Source of the DNA: Ariolimax columbianus
Taxonomy: Eukaryota; Mollusca; Gastropoda; Stylommatophora; Arionidae
NCBI GenBank assembly: GCA_036924085.1
Contig: JAVGWX010000007.1
Location: forward strand, 35,860,953 to 35,924,952
DNA: 64,000 nucleotides
Direction: 5' to 3'
Shown: piece after piece, positions 1 through 11,425 of the stretch
Layout of the letters: the number at the start of each line of letters is the position of its first letter
How positions within the stretch are numbered: the first letter of the stretch is position 1
Notes under the pieces: model-generated
Databases searched by the model: none
What the model saw: only the letters and a program-made list of their open reading frames with translations
What the model was told of the DNA's origin: nothing
Made by a program: the position numbers and the translations under genes

Positions 1-199
1 TATAACATATGCATTGTCATATCAAACCAGTTCAACGTCCATCTTGCAAATTTATGGGTGAAACAGAATAAATAAGTGAGTCTTAGAGAAAAAAATGCTG
101 AAAAAGGGAATTATTGAATTAAATCAGTCGGTTATGATTTTTTGTTACATAAAAAGGCATAACATCTTGCAGAACACAATACTGGAGGGAAAATGTGTG

Positions 200-330
200 A
201 GGTAAACAGCAATGCTAAAAGTAGGAGGATAACGTCAAAAGATGGACAGAAAAATCGGTTAGATTACACCATCAAAGCAAGAGACAGAAGAGGTTGTTAG
301 GGCTCCATTGCAGCCGACCTTCGGTGTGGA
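200..330 (+). pseudogene. Possible LINE 3' coding remnant
   Basis: Frame translation gives a short stretch with TIKARDRRG and, after a stop, SIAADLRC. A similar stretch with TIKARERF and FIAASLRC occurs at 29870-29990. The two share wording and spacing, so they are copies of one repeat, and the style fits the extreme C-terminus of a LINE open reading frame. The family is not identified. Confidence 0.3.
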
Positions 331-920
331 GCTGGCACTAGACCTGAACTAATTCCATTCATTGTTTGGCTGTTGTTATATGCTGCTTAGAGTCATATAT
401 TTAAAATGCTGAATAGGTCTACTGTGTTGATAGAAATATTGGATATGTAAGAAATGGCTATACACATATTATTCACAGCCCAGCAGCAGGAGTTCTGATT
501 GGAGTGAGGACAGATCATCAGGACTAGGAACCAAACATCTGTCTGCATCACCCACTTCATTACATGCAGGATCTTCATTTTTAGAAACCAGAGATAGGAC
601 ACCGTATATAGCCGCTCAACCTGTAAGTCTCATTGTATGAAAATTATCACTTTTCAATCAGGATATTCATCTGTTTTCTTCTGTTTCCTGATTACTAGAA
701 AAGCCTAATATTTTCAGTGTGAAAAAATATGTCAAAGATTCAGAAACTCTGATAAGACTAGCAGTAACAATCAGACAATATGTATCAGACAATACAAGTA
801 TGTTTTTATAAGTCAAATTGTTGATGCTCTTCATGAAAATTGTGTAACAAACTTTGTAATGCAAAAAGTAATTAATAATCAAGATATGTTGAGTATTTCA
901 GATAACTTAGTGTATGCTTT
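331..920. other. AT-rich stretch without recognisable gene
   Basis: Only short chance reading frames are visible on either strand. I see no protein similarity, RNA gene or repeat border here. Confidence 0.5.
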
Positions 921-1029
921 TACATTTGGGAATATAGATATTTAGTAGACAAAAAGTATAGATATTCAGTGGACCCAAAAAAAAAATATTTATTAGACAG
1001 AAAATATATATATTTATTGGACTGAAAAT

Positions 1030-1838
1030 GTAAATCTTGATCTTGATGACCCGTTCCTCAGCGTAGCTGTGAGTCCCAACTTCATTTCCAGCGGACCCTG
1101 TCTTGGGCCGCGGAAGTCCAGTGCGTGGTAAGTGCTCATTTAGAGCCATCTCGGATGTTGCAGTGTACAGCAAGGGAGTCTGACCAATGCATTGGAGGTC
1201 TTCCCTGCGGTCTCTTCTTACCTCGGGGGTACCAGACTATTGTCGCTGTGCTCTATCTACCATCATTTCTTCGCAACATGTGACCTGCCCATCTATGTTT
1301 TGCCTTGTTTGCATAGATTGCTGCATCCTTCAACTGGGACAAACGTCTTATGTCAGAATTGTGGAGACCTTGCATATGTTGGTTTCAGAGAGTAATTCCG
1401 ACCAAGCATCTCTCAAGGGAGGCCTGAGTCGCTCTCAATTTGTCCTCTAGTGATTTTCTTAGTGTCCACGTCTCAGCACCGTATCACATCACAGGGAGTA
1501 CACAGTAGCATTGAAGAGCGAGGCTCGTAGGTCCTGGTCATGGCAATCATCCAGGGCCATGTTAATAAACGAGAAGGCTGCCCAACCCGCATGACGACAT
1601 CTTGTCAGTTCAGGTTCCAGGTTGTTCTTCATATTGAGAAAATGTCCAAGATAGATGTACTTGTTGACATCCTGTAATCGTACTTCGCCACGAAGAAGAA
1701 GTACTTCGCCAAGGAAGGCTGGATCACAAGCTTTGAAGCGATTGCGTATCACTTTGGTCTTCAAGACATTCATCTCCAGTTCAGCTTTCTTGCCCTATCC
1801 ATCGAATAGCTGCATCATTTGGTTGGCTTCTACTGCTG
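1030..1838 (-). mobile_element. 5'-truncated RTE-type LINE (gamma subfamily here)
   Basis: The minus strand encodes the C-terminal part of an RTE-clade reverse transcriptase: YLGHFLNMKNNLEPELTR, RAGWAAFSFINMALDD and LRASLFNATV near 1500-1750, then a frame-broken HRWAGHMLRR region and a terminal ATCAAGATCAAG. Wording such as YLG, ELTRR.RAGWAA and LRA.LF..TVLPA is typical of this clade. Identical 20-bp direct repeats lie at 1010-1029 and 1839-1858 and fit a target-site duplication, although the target is itself a tandem array. Several stops and frameshifts make it inactive. A second copy of the same subfamily is at 25165-26255. Confidence 0.8.
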
Positions 1839-1863
1839 ATATTTATTGGACTGAAAATTTAGT

Positions 1864-1990
1864 GGACAGTCTTCCAAAGATGGATGTGCCAGACCAAAAG
1901 TGCAAATATCACAGTCAAGCTGTAAACTAGCGACACAACGCATTCCGTTCTCAAGACTACATCAGGGCTTGGTAGCAGGAGATTTAAAAT
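1864..1990 (+). mobile_element. Fragment of short interspersed family S
   Basis: It contains the family hallmarks GTGCAAATATC, AGCTGTAAACTA, ACACAACGCATTCCGTTC and GGCTTGGTAGCAGGAGATT in that order. This is the 3' part of the repeat whose longest copies lie at 4950-5302 and 10680-11045. The plus strand is taken as the sense strand because longer copies end in a GAA-rich tail on that strand. Confidence 0.65.
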
Positions 1991-2639
1991 GAATGCAGAA
2001 GTAGAAAGAAAACAGTGGACAGAAAATATAAATATTCAGCGGACTGAAAATATAAATATTCAGCGGACTGAAAATATAAATATTTAGTGGACAGATAATA
2101 TAGATATCCATTGGACTGAGAATACAGCAATCTGCTCACAAATAGATGTATGTAAGTGTTGTTATTTGTTGTATAATATTACATTTTATTACACGAGTGT
2201 TCCTAGCATGGAAATATTGTGATTTGATATATTCCCCACATATTTTTAACAATTTGGATATTACAGCATTATTTCTCTTAGAAATCTTGTCAAAATAATA
2301 TCTAATTAAATATCAGAGGTTTGGCTTTCTACCTATTTATTCATATATTCTACTGTTGCTGTGTGATAACTATAGCTTCCTCTTTCACTAACTTTTTACA
2401 GCAATTTGTATTTCTCAGCAGTTATCAATACCATGGAAATAACAGATTGGAAAACAACTATTAGTTTGGTTATTTGTAAACTGCTCGTATAATACGACAC
2501 TGATACTTTTCATTTTGTGTGAAGCTGGAAATCATGATGAGACAAGCACAGTGATTGGAACACTTTCTGGTGTAATTTGATTCTTATTTCTATTTTAAAA
2601 TCATATCTATCCCAGTTGGTGGGAATGAAATAACAGAAC

Positions 2640-3425
2640 TTAGATATTTAGAGGATACAGTTGTCCTCTAAAAGAACGCTGCAGGGTGGTTAAAGGACAC
2701 AGTGAGGAACAAAGTCTATTCATAATCACTGGCAAGACTAAGGCAATGGGCACTGACACAGTGAAAACCAAACCTAAAATTATCCAAGAGAAGCAAAAAA
2801 ATCAAAACGTCACGAGTTTGTCACGAGTTTTAAAAATCTCTTCTCGATTGTAAAGAACAGCAGAGATTGCCAAACAGAAATAAAGACAAGGATATCCATG
2901 ACACTACAGAGGTTATCTAACATGAAAAACTTATGGCAGAACACTAACAGAATGACAAAACAATTAAGATCCTGAGGACTTAAATCTTCCCGGTGGTAAT
3001 GTACAGATGAGAGACATGGTCAACCACACAAACCCTATGGAAGAAGATTGAACCCTAAAATGCTACAGATGCTCAAAATACCATGGATAGCGGGGGGAAA
3101 AACACAGAAATCCTACAGAAGTTTGATATAGAACAAAACTGGCTAGTAAACGGCATTACGTCTAGGAAATTAACATACCTCGGGCATATCAAATGCCACA
3201 ATGGTCTAGAAAGAACAAAACTGGAGGGTATGGTACCTGGCAAAAGAGGCAGAGGCCGAGGAGAAGACGGACAAGGACATTGTATGGGATCTTGGGTTGG
3301 CAGTGGCAGAATCGGGAGAGATGACCAGGTATCTAGTATGTTACAGATCGGCTGTTATGAGTGCAACGTTCTTCAAAGGACATGCTACATGATGATGATG
3401 ATGATCTATTTAGCATGTTTTAACA
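2640..3425 (+). mobile_element. RTE-like LINE, C-terminal pseudogene (alpha subfamily here)
   Basis: Broken frames give NSRDCQTEIKTRISMTLQRL and NMKNLWQNTN, the usual K..I..R...A...L..L..IW..K region after the RT palm. YFGHIKRHNGLE-like and EGMVPGKRGRGR-like segments follow near 3170-3260. The copy ends in a Met-coding ATG/ATGATG tail near 3400. The same 3' end recurs at 11165-11425, 50050-50472 and 61690-62035, so this is a family with at least four copies here. Numerous stops and frameshifts are present. Confidence 0.7.
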
Positions 3426-3429
3426 TGTA

Positions 3430-4465
3430 AATTGAAGTACACTGTGAACTGTCACATTGTGTCTCATATCTCATGTGTCATGTCTCATGGTGTTGATCAT
3501 CAATTTCCTCTACAACCATCTCTTAATTCAGCACTTTAAGTGTTCTTTGATTTATCTAGCAACTTATAATTCTTCTCTGTCATCATCTGTCTCTTTTGTG
3601 CTTAATCTTTTCTTTTATTAGAAAATTCTTCTTTCTGTTTCGAAATGCATTTTGCACGTCTTCTTTTTTATTTTATTTAATAGTGCTTCCCTGAAATTTA
3701 TCTGAATTTGAATTTGACTTGTTGATATTCATATTTTCTCTTTCTGCTATTACCTTTTTGCTTCTGCCAATCCTTCAAACAAAATATGTCTACCCTGCAA
3801 ATTGCAAACTTATTTCCCACAAATTGTTCAGCTCTACTTTTAATCTTTCCATCGAACACCTTCTTTAAATGTCCCATCTATCTTACACAACAGCTTGTTC
3901 CATATAGTTTGTTTGTTTTCTGTGTTTGCATTCATTCATATCTCATTCTGTTCAGGTCCAGGATGTTGATTATTTAGTAGGATTTGTGCAAACATTTACA
4001 AGTCTATTTGCTTTCACTATTTGACAAGTTTCTGTATTTTTAGATGCCAACATATTCTGGACATGTTTTTACCAAAATGCTCCAGCTCTTTCTGATAGTA
4101 GAACATTTAATAGATGACTAATTTTTTTAGTGAAAACCATTTCACAACATTATATAGTTGATAATTCACTCACACTATTGAAATACTTATTCTGTGTTTG
4201 GCTTTAAGACCCTCACCACCACCACTGTGATAGTAAAGGACATTGAATTTTCATCTTGTTTATAATTTTTATTCTTACTGAGTATGTGTAACTCCAAGCT
4301 TTTTCTGTAGGTTTCTGTTTGCATAGTTTGTTTTCACCCCTCATTTTAATAATGAAGTCCAGCGTTGATTATTTGAAGTAATTAAGTGATGACATTGGTG
4401 GTGTGGACAATTGACAATTCAGATAGATGACATTTTTTGTAAACCTTCATACCAAAACAGCTGAT
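3430..4465. other. AT-rich non-coding stretch
   Basis: No convincing reading frame, exon or RNA gene is visible. There are long T-rich runs and only short chance frames. Confidence 0.5.
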
Positions 4466-4469
4466 TCAT

Positions 4470-4585
4470 TGTTACACCATGCTGAAGTCGGATGCATTGG
4501 GCCGACATGCGCAAAATAAAAATCACAGTGCAATGCACACCACCTTGGGGATTAGAGAAATAAGGCGACTGCACACAAAAAAAAA
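4470..4585 (+). mobile_element. 5'-truncated SINE of family B
   Basis: The stretch with GTCGGATGCATTGGGCCGA, AGTGCAATGCACAC and TTAGAGAAATAAGGCGA matches the body and tail of the full SINE at 32422-32666. The tRNA-like head is missing. Confidence 0.6.
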
Positions 4586-4949
4586 TGATTACACCATTTA
4601 AATTTGTTTAAAACATTACAATGTACATTTATAATAATACATATTTTAAAACGGGTCAAAAATGAATAAATATTATTATAAATTTACATTTTCTAAACAT
4701 TTAATTATAAAAAGTTCATCAAAGATGTTTTTTCAGCAGAGAAAAGTTGTTTCCTAGCTGCTCTGTCTTGCAAGTCTTTCAGTGTAGGATGTTTTGTATT
4801 GTAAGGCATCAGTTTTAGGAGTCAGTTCATGATTATTTTCCTACATCATCAAAATCAGTCCAGTAACCTGAAAGGTCATTGGGGCACAAATTCTACAGAT
4901 TGCTGGACCAGTTTCTGCCACTAGCAAACTACTCAACTTAAAAGCCCAC

Positions 4950-5302
4950 GTGGGATCAAAGTGCTGAGCAGCCCTCTGAACTGCAGTGGTCAGCGACCCA
5001 TAGCTGACTGCTAGTACCAAGGCCAGCGAACCAAAGCTGCCAAGACCCTTCTACACCTCCACGCGGTGATCCTGGATAACAGGCTGCAGCAGGTCAGACT
5101 GGCTAAGGAGAAGCGATCGAAGAGGGAATACTTACCCGATACTACAAAAAATGTTTGCTGAAGTCGGATGTGTTGGACTGAAAGGTGAAAATATTGCAGT
5201 CAAACTGTAAACTATGACACAATGCATTCTGTTCTCTGGACTACATTCTGCTACTTAAGCCCTTTCAGGGTTTGGTAGTGGGAGATTGAGAACGAACGAA
5301 GC
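4950..5302 (+). mobile_element. Near full-length copy of short interspersed family S
   Basis: About 350 bp. It begins in the segment with GGTCAGCGACCCATAGCTG, passes GCTGCCAAGACCCTTCTACA and CTGGATAACAGGCTGCAGCA, and ends GGGAGATTGAGAACGAACGA. Other copies have a GAAGAAG tail at this end. It lies immediately beside the primer-site end of an LTR (5353-6505) and seems to have cut off that element's internal region. I do not recognise the family. A tRNA-like head is not obvious, so it could be a SINE or the 3' end of a LINE. Confidence 0.65.
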
Positions 5303-5352
5303 CACGCCAAAAGCCTACGCTGCCACATATCTAATGAAAAAACTAGAGACTT

Positions 5353-5370
5353 ATCCTGGTCACGGCACCA
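5353..5370 (-). promoter_or_regulatory. Primer-binding site of LTR retrotransposon (tRNA-His-like)
   Basis: On the minus strand the LTR is followed, after about ten bases, by TGGTGCCGTGACCAGGAT. Its complement ends TCACGGCACCA, the expected 3' end of eukaryotic tRNA-His (acceptor stem starting GCCGTGA, plus CCA). The same 18-mer recurs at 54086-54103. Confidence 0.7.
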
Positions 5371-6505
5371 AACTATAATCTGTGGCAACGCGTAGTCTTT
5401 TAAGTTGAGTAGTTTACTTATCTTAAGAGTTACAACATACCACATCACGACATCAACACAGTAAAACACAGTAAACACTATCCTGACCATAAAACAAAAC
5501 AAAATCATTTATTACAAGAATAATTGTTGCACAATATCAAGAAAAAAACTAAGAATATCTAAACTAAATAATCATAATATATATATTTAACTACAACATA
5601 AATTTCAAGCAAATGCTGTTGATGTTATTTCTGTAACTACTTGTCAACCCAGGTTCTACGTCTATATCTGCAACAACAAAACTTCACACCCTCAAGAAAT
5701 ATTCAAGCCAAAACTTAATGGCTCCAGTTAGCTCACCATCTTTCTTCTGCATCCTCAACACACAATCACAAATTCGTCTTCATGATCTGATTACGTGCTC
5801 AGTCGATTTGTGCATTCACATATAATCAGATCGGTTCACGAATAATCAGGCCATCTATGCACTCACATATAATCAGATCACTTCACAAACTCAGATGAAT
5901 CTGTACGCTCATACATAATCAGAACACACATCGTTCCCAAGGTGTCCTGCACATACAACACACATTCAGATCTCTTACTGTTCACAGGGTATCCATCATA
6001 AGAACCTATTGAGCGCGACTGGCCAAACTCGAGGTGTGTGATGGGACAACCACCCTGCAAACTACTCTCTCACTTCCAGACTCTCTCTCAATTTTCCTGG
6101 CAGTCTGCCGAGTTTATCTCTGCAGTGTATTTTATAGTCTCAAGCAACAACATAACTGTCCAATGGTCTTCTGTATGTTGTCTGATTTAGCTAACACTTC
6201 TATTTGGAACTATCTTATTTAAAATGCGATGGCCTTTCGTGGAAGTATCAGATTGACAACAACACCCATCCCTGTCAAGTCTGACGCCAGAGGGATCAGT
6301 TCTGACATCCACCTCTGTACCAGACAAAGTCTTCTACCTAACGTGTTCCTAACTCCTTGTTTCTTTGTCGACCTAGTGTCGAAATGGTGATTGACCTTGG
6401 CGTGGGCTGCGTTCGTCCATCGCATTCAGGCAACCTTTGTTTCTTAGAGTCGCCAGCCCAATCTCCCCAGCCCTAAACGCCTATGCTCCAACTGGAACTG
6501 TCACA
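5371..6505 (-). mobile_element. Long terminal repeat of an LTR retrotransposon
   Basis: About 1.1 kb. The minus strand starts TGTGACAGTTCCAG at 6505 and ends a few bases before a primer-binding site. An AATAAA lies near 5512. Wording such as AACTTTGTTTCTTAGAGTCG near the start and TCAAGCAACAACATAACTGT in the middle matches the second copy at 53000-53940. No gag or pol sequence is visible next to it; a family S copy starts directly beyond the primer site. Confidence 0.7.
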
Positions 6506-6509
6506 TCAC

Positions 6510-7565
6510 TATTCTTTTTCATTTGATTAATTATGGTCGTTCTGACACCATTTATTTTAGTGATTGTTTTCCTGGTTTCCCCTTCTAGTTTCCACATTTT
6601 TTAAATAAAAGGTGACGAACATTTAGACAACCCATTTTTGGGTACATCAGTTGTCTTGTAATTCCATTAAATTGACACAAAGCACTGATAGTGTTCCTAA
6701 GCAGATCAGCATCTTTTAGTTTCTACTACAAATGTATTTAACACATCTACATAAACAAGCTAAACAGACCCACCTCAGAAAAATCTGTTGCAACAACTTA
6801 CCTTCATCCCAATCAATAATGGGATAACCTTCAAAATCCCAGTGAAACAGAAAAAAATTGTTTACAAATTATCTAAGCTCAAAATTGTCTTGTTTCCAAT
6901 TCAACTATTTATATCTCAAAACTGGTGTTAACACAACAAATATTCTGGTGAGTATACAGAGTCAATGCCCCGGGCGAATTTTTCCACCAATGGTTCAGTA
7001 AAATTTAACAAGCTATTTCCTTACCTTCCATTACGAATGCAACACATTTTTGTTTACTTGACATGGATTTGAGAATCAAATAAAGCACGACACTAAATAA
7101 TTATGCTTTCAGTTAATTGACAATTTGGAACCAGGAATTTTAATAATCGGAGTTCTACTATATACATGTACATATGAAACATATATCATTGAACCTTTTC
7201 AAATGTATGGATTAGTTGAGTTTATATATTATCATTATTATATACTGTTCATGACATTACTCTTGGTCCACAGCTCTTATCAGAAGTCATGACCCCTATG
7301 CTTCGTTCCACCACACAGGAAAAAGACAAGTAAATTAAAAGTCACATCCCCTCTTTTAATTTATGTGGCGGATTGACATAAATGGGTTTTTTTCCTCATG
7401 TTTTTGTTGCTTCATTTTGTTAAAAATGCACCTCTGGCTCCAGGATATTAGAAAATTGAATTTTGCAGTAAAATGTGTGATGTATTTAGTTACAAAATCA
7501 GCCAAAGATAGACAATGACAAAAAAATTTGTCAGAACTAAAGTTAATATATAAATATGTTTCTTT
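6510..7565. other. AT-rich non-coding stretch
   Basis: No recognisable gene or RNA. The mariner at 7569 bounds it on the right. Confidence 0.5.
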
Positions 7566-7568
7566 TAA

Positions 7569-8801
7569 CATGCAAGGTCACTTCAAAAAGTTCCAGAACT
7601 TTGTTTTAATAGCTTTTTTGATCTTACCTGGAATCTAGTCAGGCTTGTGTCCGTCAAAACACTTCCCTTCTTTATTAATGCATGATTTCTAATGCCATTT
7701 CCACTTCTGGAAGTAGTCCTGATAATCATTTTTGCAGATCATACCTAGATCCATCTGCAAATTGCCCTTACTTTCTTCAATGGTCTGAAATCATTGTGGT
7801 TTCAAATTATATTTTCCTTTGGCAAATTTGAAAAAGCTTGCTGTGACCAGGTCAGCTGAGGAAACATAATCGTCTTTGTTTTTGGAAAAAAATGTCCAAA
7901 CAAGAACTGATTGGTGGTCTGGCACATTGTCGTGATGGAGGAACCAGGAGTTGTTTTTTTTGCAACTCAAACCTTTTTCTCCTGATGATTTCCCTGAAAC
8001 ACCTCAACACTTCAAGATAGTAGCAGTGGTTAACTGTTTGCTCCTTCAGTACACATTCATGATACACAACACCCTTGCTGTCAAAAGCACTGGCAGAATT
8101 CTTCCAAACCATCTGTGAGGACTGCATTTTCATCTCAGTGTTGTATTCATAGACCTATTTTTTCATTGTTGGCTATTATTTTCTTCATTAAGTGTCATCC
8201 TCGTTAGCATAATCCAGAGTTCCTGTGACATGGCAACATGTTTAATCTGATCTTGTGTCAGGAGTCATGGAATAAACTTAGCAGCTGCTGGATGTATTTG
8301 CAATTTCTCTGTTAGAATGTCATGACAGGATTCCATGGAGAAGTTGTAATCTTCTGCTATTTTCTCAACTGTCAGACGACAATTAAAATGCACAATCTGA
8401 TGATGATGTTGGTCATCCTGAACATGTCATCTGTTGACTGCTGACTATCCTTAAATCTCTTAAACCCTTTGTAACAATGCATATGACTCATGCGCTGGTC
8501 ACCATAAACTTGTTGTAACATTTTGTTAGACTCAGTAAACATACAATCCTGAGCTTGAAGAAAAACTTTGCATTGATTCGCTGCTCATTAAATTCAGACA
8601 TCTCAAGAAACACAAAGCACGATCTGCACACACGTAAACAACCAACTGCAGGACAATAAACAATCACAACATAAAAACGCAGAAAATGGTAGGTTACCCA
8701 AGAAAGTCATCACAAGACTGAGTTGAGACCAGAAGTCACTATGACATTGCTTTGGCGTGCAAATTCAAAAGTTGTGGAACTTTTTGAACAGACCTTGCAT
8801 G
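7569..8801 (-). mobile_element. Decayed mariner transposon, about 1.23 kb
   Basis: Inverted ends start CATGCAAGGTC followed by CTTCAAAAAGTTCC (left) or TGTTCAAAAAGTTCC (right, reversed), about 40 bp with few mismatches. TA lies just outside each end, with one base of slack on the left. The minus strand carries a broken mariner transposase: MSEFNEQRINAKFFFKL near 8590, then FDSKGVVYHE, EQTVNHCYYLEVLR and IIRRKRFELQKK at 7880-8100, the usual order in the DD34D catalytic domain. Frameshifts and stops make it inactive. Both TIRs and the size fit a whole element. Confidence 0.85.
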
Positions 8802-8809
8802 TAGAATGT

Positions 8810-9995
8810 AGTTGACAGACTTGACAAAATTATATCTGCAGCAAAATTACAATCAGTTGCACCTTTCTCTAACATGCACCAACTTTGCGCCAAATGGTGA
8901 TGTTTTAATAGTATTCTCAGTTTTGTTTTAGTTTCACTGACAACTTTGTTTCACTGTTACTTTGATTTCACCTCATAAACCAAAAGTTTGGCTGATTTTG
9001 TGGTATCACATATTGTATAGACAAATTCAGCGCATAATTTGTTATTAATTTGACTTTGAGCAGTGTAGATAATGTTTGCAGCCTGTACTTTTACTGCTTA
9101 CCCATTTGTAGGTGCTTTTTTTTCTGCATACAATTTGGATTTTTTTCCAAGCATGGCTCATGATGGTTTTTTTAAATGGCATCATTTCTCTTCACAAATG
9201 TCACAATTTACTGTCACATCCATATTATTTTCAACATTTTTTGTTATTACCCACAAAGGGACAGCTAAGAGGACAGACTTGTCAGCTGTTACACCACTAT
9301 TAGCTTCGTCAAAAAGTTCCAGCATTTGTCACGCTGCTTTAGAAAGGCACTAGCATTCATTTACAGTTTCTTGCTAATATCACGTCCAATGACTTGCATT
9401 GCACTTAAATGTTATTTACACTATAGATAGAATCATGCTTGTATTGCTTTATATCTAATGACTCTTAAAGAAATATGGAAACTAATGGCTTGGGATTCAA
9501 CAAAGGCTAAAGCAGACACACTACAAAAATGGAACAGATAGAGAAGTAAAAGACAAGCTATGAATTCAAGCTTGATTAATTCAGGTATTGCAAGCTCTTT
9601 GCAAGAAAGAACTAGGAACATCAGCCAGTGAACACCACTAAACCAAGCCTTAGATTTCTGTTTTGTAACATTGTCACATAGAAGGACGAGGGTTTTAAAA
9701 CTTGCATCTGGTTTGGTGTGCTGGTGGAATATTGGCACTTATGCTAATCTTTGTTCAAACATAATCATTTTTCGTTGTTTCTTTACTTATCTGCTCTTAG
9801 CGTACAACTTACTCATTTAATTTTTGATGACATGTTTATTTTTTTAAACTTTTTGTTTGCAGCCTTACATTAAGTTGTTGCGTGAAATATATCAGATTTT
9901 TTATTAGCATTTGCAAATTGGTTAGTCAATGTTTTCTTGATTTCTTAACATGGTATGTACTAATATAACTTACACACTAAAAATAACAAATATGT
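8810..9995. other. Non-coding stretch without recognised features
   Basis: Short chance frames only. I found no convincing transposon or exon signature between the mariner and the LINE fragment near 10040. Confidence 0.5.
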
Positions 9996-10039
9996 TTATC
10001 AGCTGCTGTTGTTTTGTCACTCACTGAGAGACGCTGCAG

Positions 10040-10640
10040 TAACTCCAGTGCTGAGGCCTTTTCCAGTGCTTAAAAAAAAGCTTATCCAGTGGATACCGGC
10101 CTACTACAACATTCCAGGCAATGAAGAGGCAAACAGACCGCTTAAAAAAAAGCATAGTCCAGTGGATACCAGCCTACTACAACATTCCAGGCAACAATGA
10201 GGCAAACAGATTCACCAAAGAGGGAGGAACGCTGCAGCAGAGTGATACAGCAACAACATATGATAAGACAAAAGCAGCCATCAGGGTCACGTACAGAGCA
10301 AAATGGAAACACATAGAAAACAATGCCTACCACCAACTCGCCAGGCAAGATCAGGTGATCATTCTCTAGTTACGCACAGGACACAGCAGACTAAGATGTT
10401 ATCTATATAATAAGTTCAAGATTTGTACTATGAACCTTTGTACCTGTGGCACAGCCCCCATGACAGCAGAACACATTTTGCTGTCCTACCCATGGTATAC
10501 CGATAAAGATGCAGCATTTGGCAACAGCCAGTGTCCTTCCCCGAGAAGCTGTGTGGAAGTGCACGGGGCCTTAAGTCGACTGCTACCTTTGTTAGAGTCA
10601 TTGAAGTCAATGTCTGAAGACAAACGAGAAAGAAGAAGTA
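10040..10640 (+). mobile_element. RNase H and finger end of an I/Nimb/jockey-like LINE
   Basis: The plus strand gives IQWIPAYYNIPGNEEANR, the W.P.H.....GNE.AD..A motif that closes a retroelement RNase H domain. AKWKHIENNAYHQLARQDQV, then LRTGHSRLRCYLYNK and a CXCGTAPMTAEHIL finger follow. The RNase H motif occurs twice in tandem (10073-10144 and 10145-10213). A stop interrupts the LRTGH segment. Same broad family as the elements at 30120, 43668 and 57620. Confidence 0.8.
10073..10213 (+). repeat. 72-bp tandem duplication within a LINE RNase H domain
   Basis: Two near-identical copies each contain CCAGTGGATACC, CCTACTACAACATTCCAGGC and GAGGCAAACAGA. The duplication repeats the last catalytic segment of RNase H and shifts the frame by one base. 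Confidence 0.85.
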
Positions 10641-10679
10641 TCCTCACTAATAGACTTCCTACCAAAACATATGGCTTGG

Positions 10680-11045
10680 CTTTGCTTCGTTCGTTCTCAA
10701 TCTCCCGCTACCAAACCCTGACACGAGCCTAAGTAGTAGAATGAAGTCCAGAGAACGGAATGCGTTGTGTCGTAGTTTACAGCTTAACTGCGATATTTGC
10801 ACCTTTCGGTCCAACACATCAAAATTCAGCAAGCATTTTTTTAGTACCAGGTTAGCATTCCCTCTTTGATCCCTTCTCCTTAGCCAGTCTGCTCTGTTGT
10901 GCAGCATGTTTAAAAAAAGCATGTTATCCAGGATCACCGTGTGGAGGTGTAGAAGGGTCTTGGCAGCTCTGGTTCGCTGGTCCTGATGCTAGCAGTCAGT
11001 TATGAGTCGCTGACCTCTGCAGCTCATGCGCTGCTCTGACATATG
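10680..11045 (-). mobile_element. Near full-length copy of short interspersed family S
   Basis: On the plus strand it reads CTTCGTTCGTTCTCAATC first and ends near CAGCTCATGCGCTGCTC, so the GAA-tailed 3' end lies at the left. All family blocks are present in order. It follows directly on the LINE remnant at 10040-10640. Confidence 0.7.
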
Positions 11046-11164
11046 CTTTAATATGCTTTATTGCTTGTTCAGCATTTTCTCAACTTTTAATTTAGAGCTG
11101 GCATGGGTAATCTTACTTGTGTAGCTTGTGACATAACACTCGTAACACATTAGCCTAATATCAA

Positions 11165-11425
11165 TTGTCATCATCATCATATAGCATGTCATTAGCTGAA
11201 CATTGAACTCATGTAAGTTGATCTATAAGACGCTCTATCCCTGCCACTGTCAACCCCAGAGCCTCTGTAATATCCCTTCTTGTTCATCTTCTCCTCAGTC
11301 TCATACCCATTTTACAAGATACTATACCTTCCAGTATTGTTCTTTCTAGATCAATTTGGCGTTTGATGTGGTATGTTAATTTCCTAGACAAAGTGTTGTT
11401 TACTAACCAGTGTTTAGTGTTCTGC
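11165..11425 (-). mobile_element. RTE-like LINE 3' end (alpha subfamily)
   Basis: The minus strand gives LTYHIKRQIDLERTILEGI and ITEALGLTVAG-like text and ends GACATGCTATATGATGATGA. This matches the 3' ends at 3425, 50050 and 61690. Several frame breaks. Confidence 0.6.

Larger units (their letters stand above)
925..2130. repeat. About 24-bp tandem repeat array, broken by two insertions
   Basis: Units resembling CAGCGGACTGAAAATATAAA recur at 925-1029, 1839-1866 and 2010-2110, with a period near 24 bp. The array is split by an RTE-type LINE (1030-1838) and by a piece of short family S (1864-1990). Units with the same wording on both sides show that the array predates these insertions. Confidence 0.7.
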
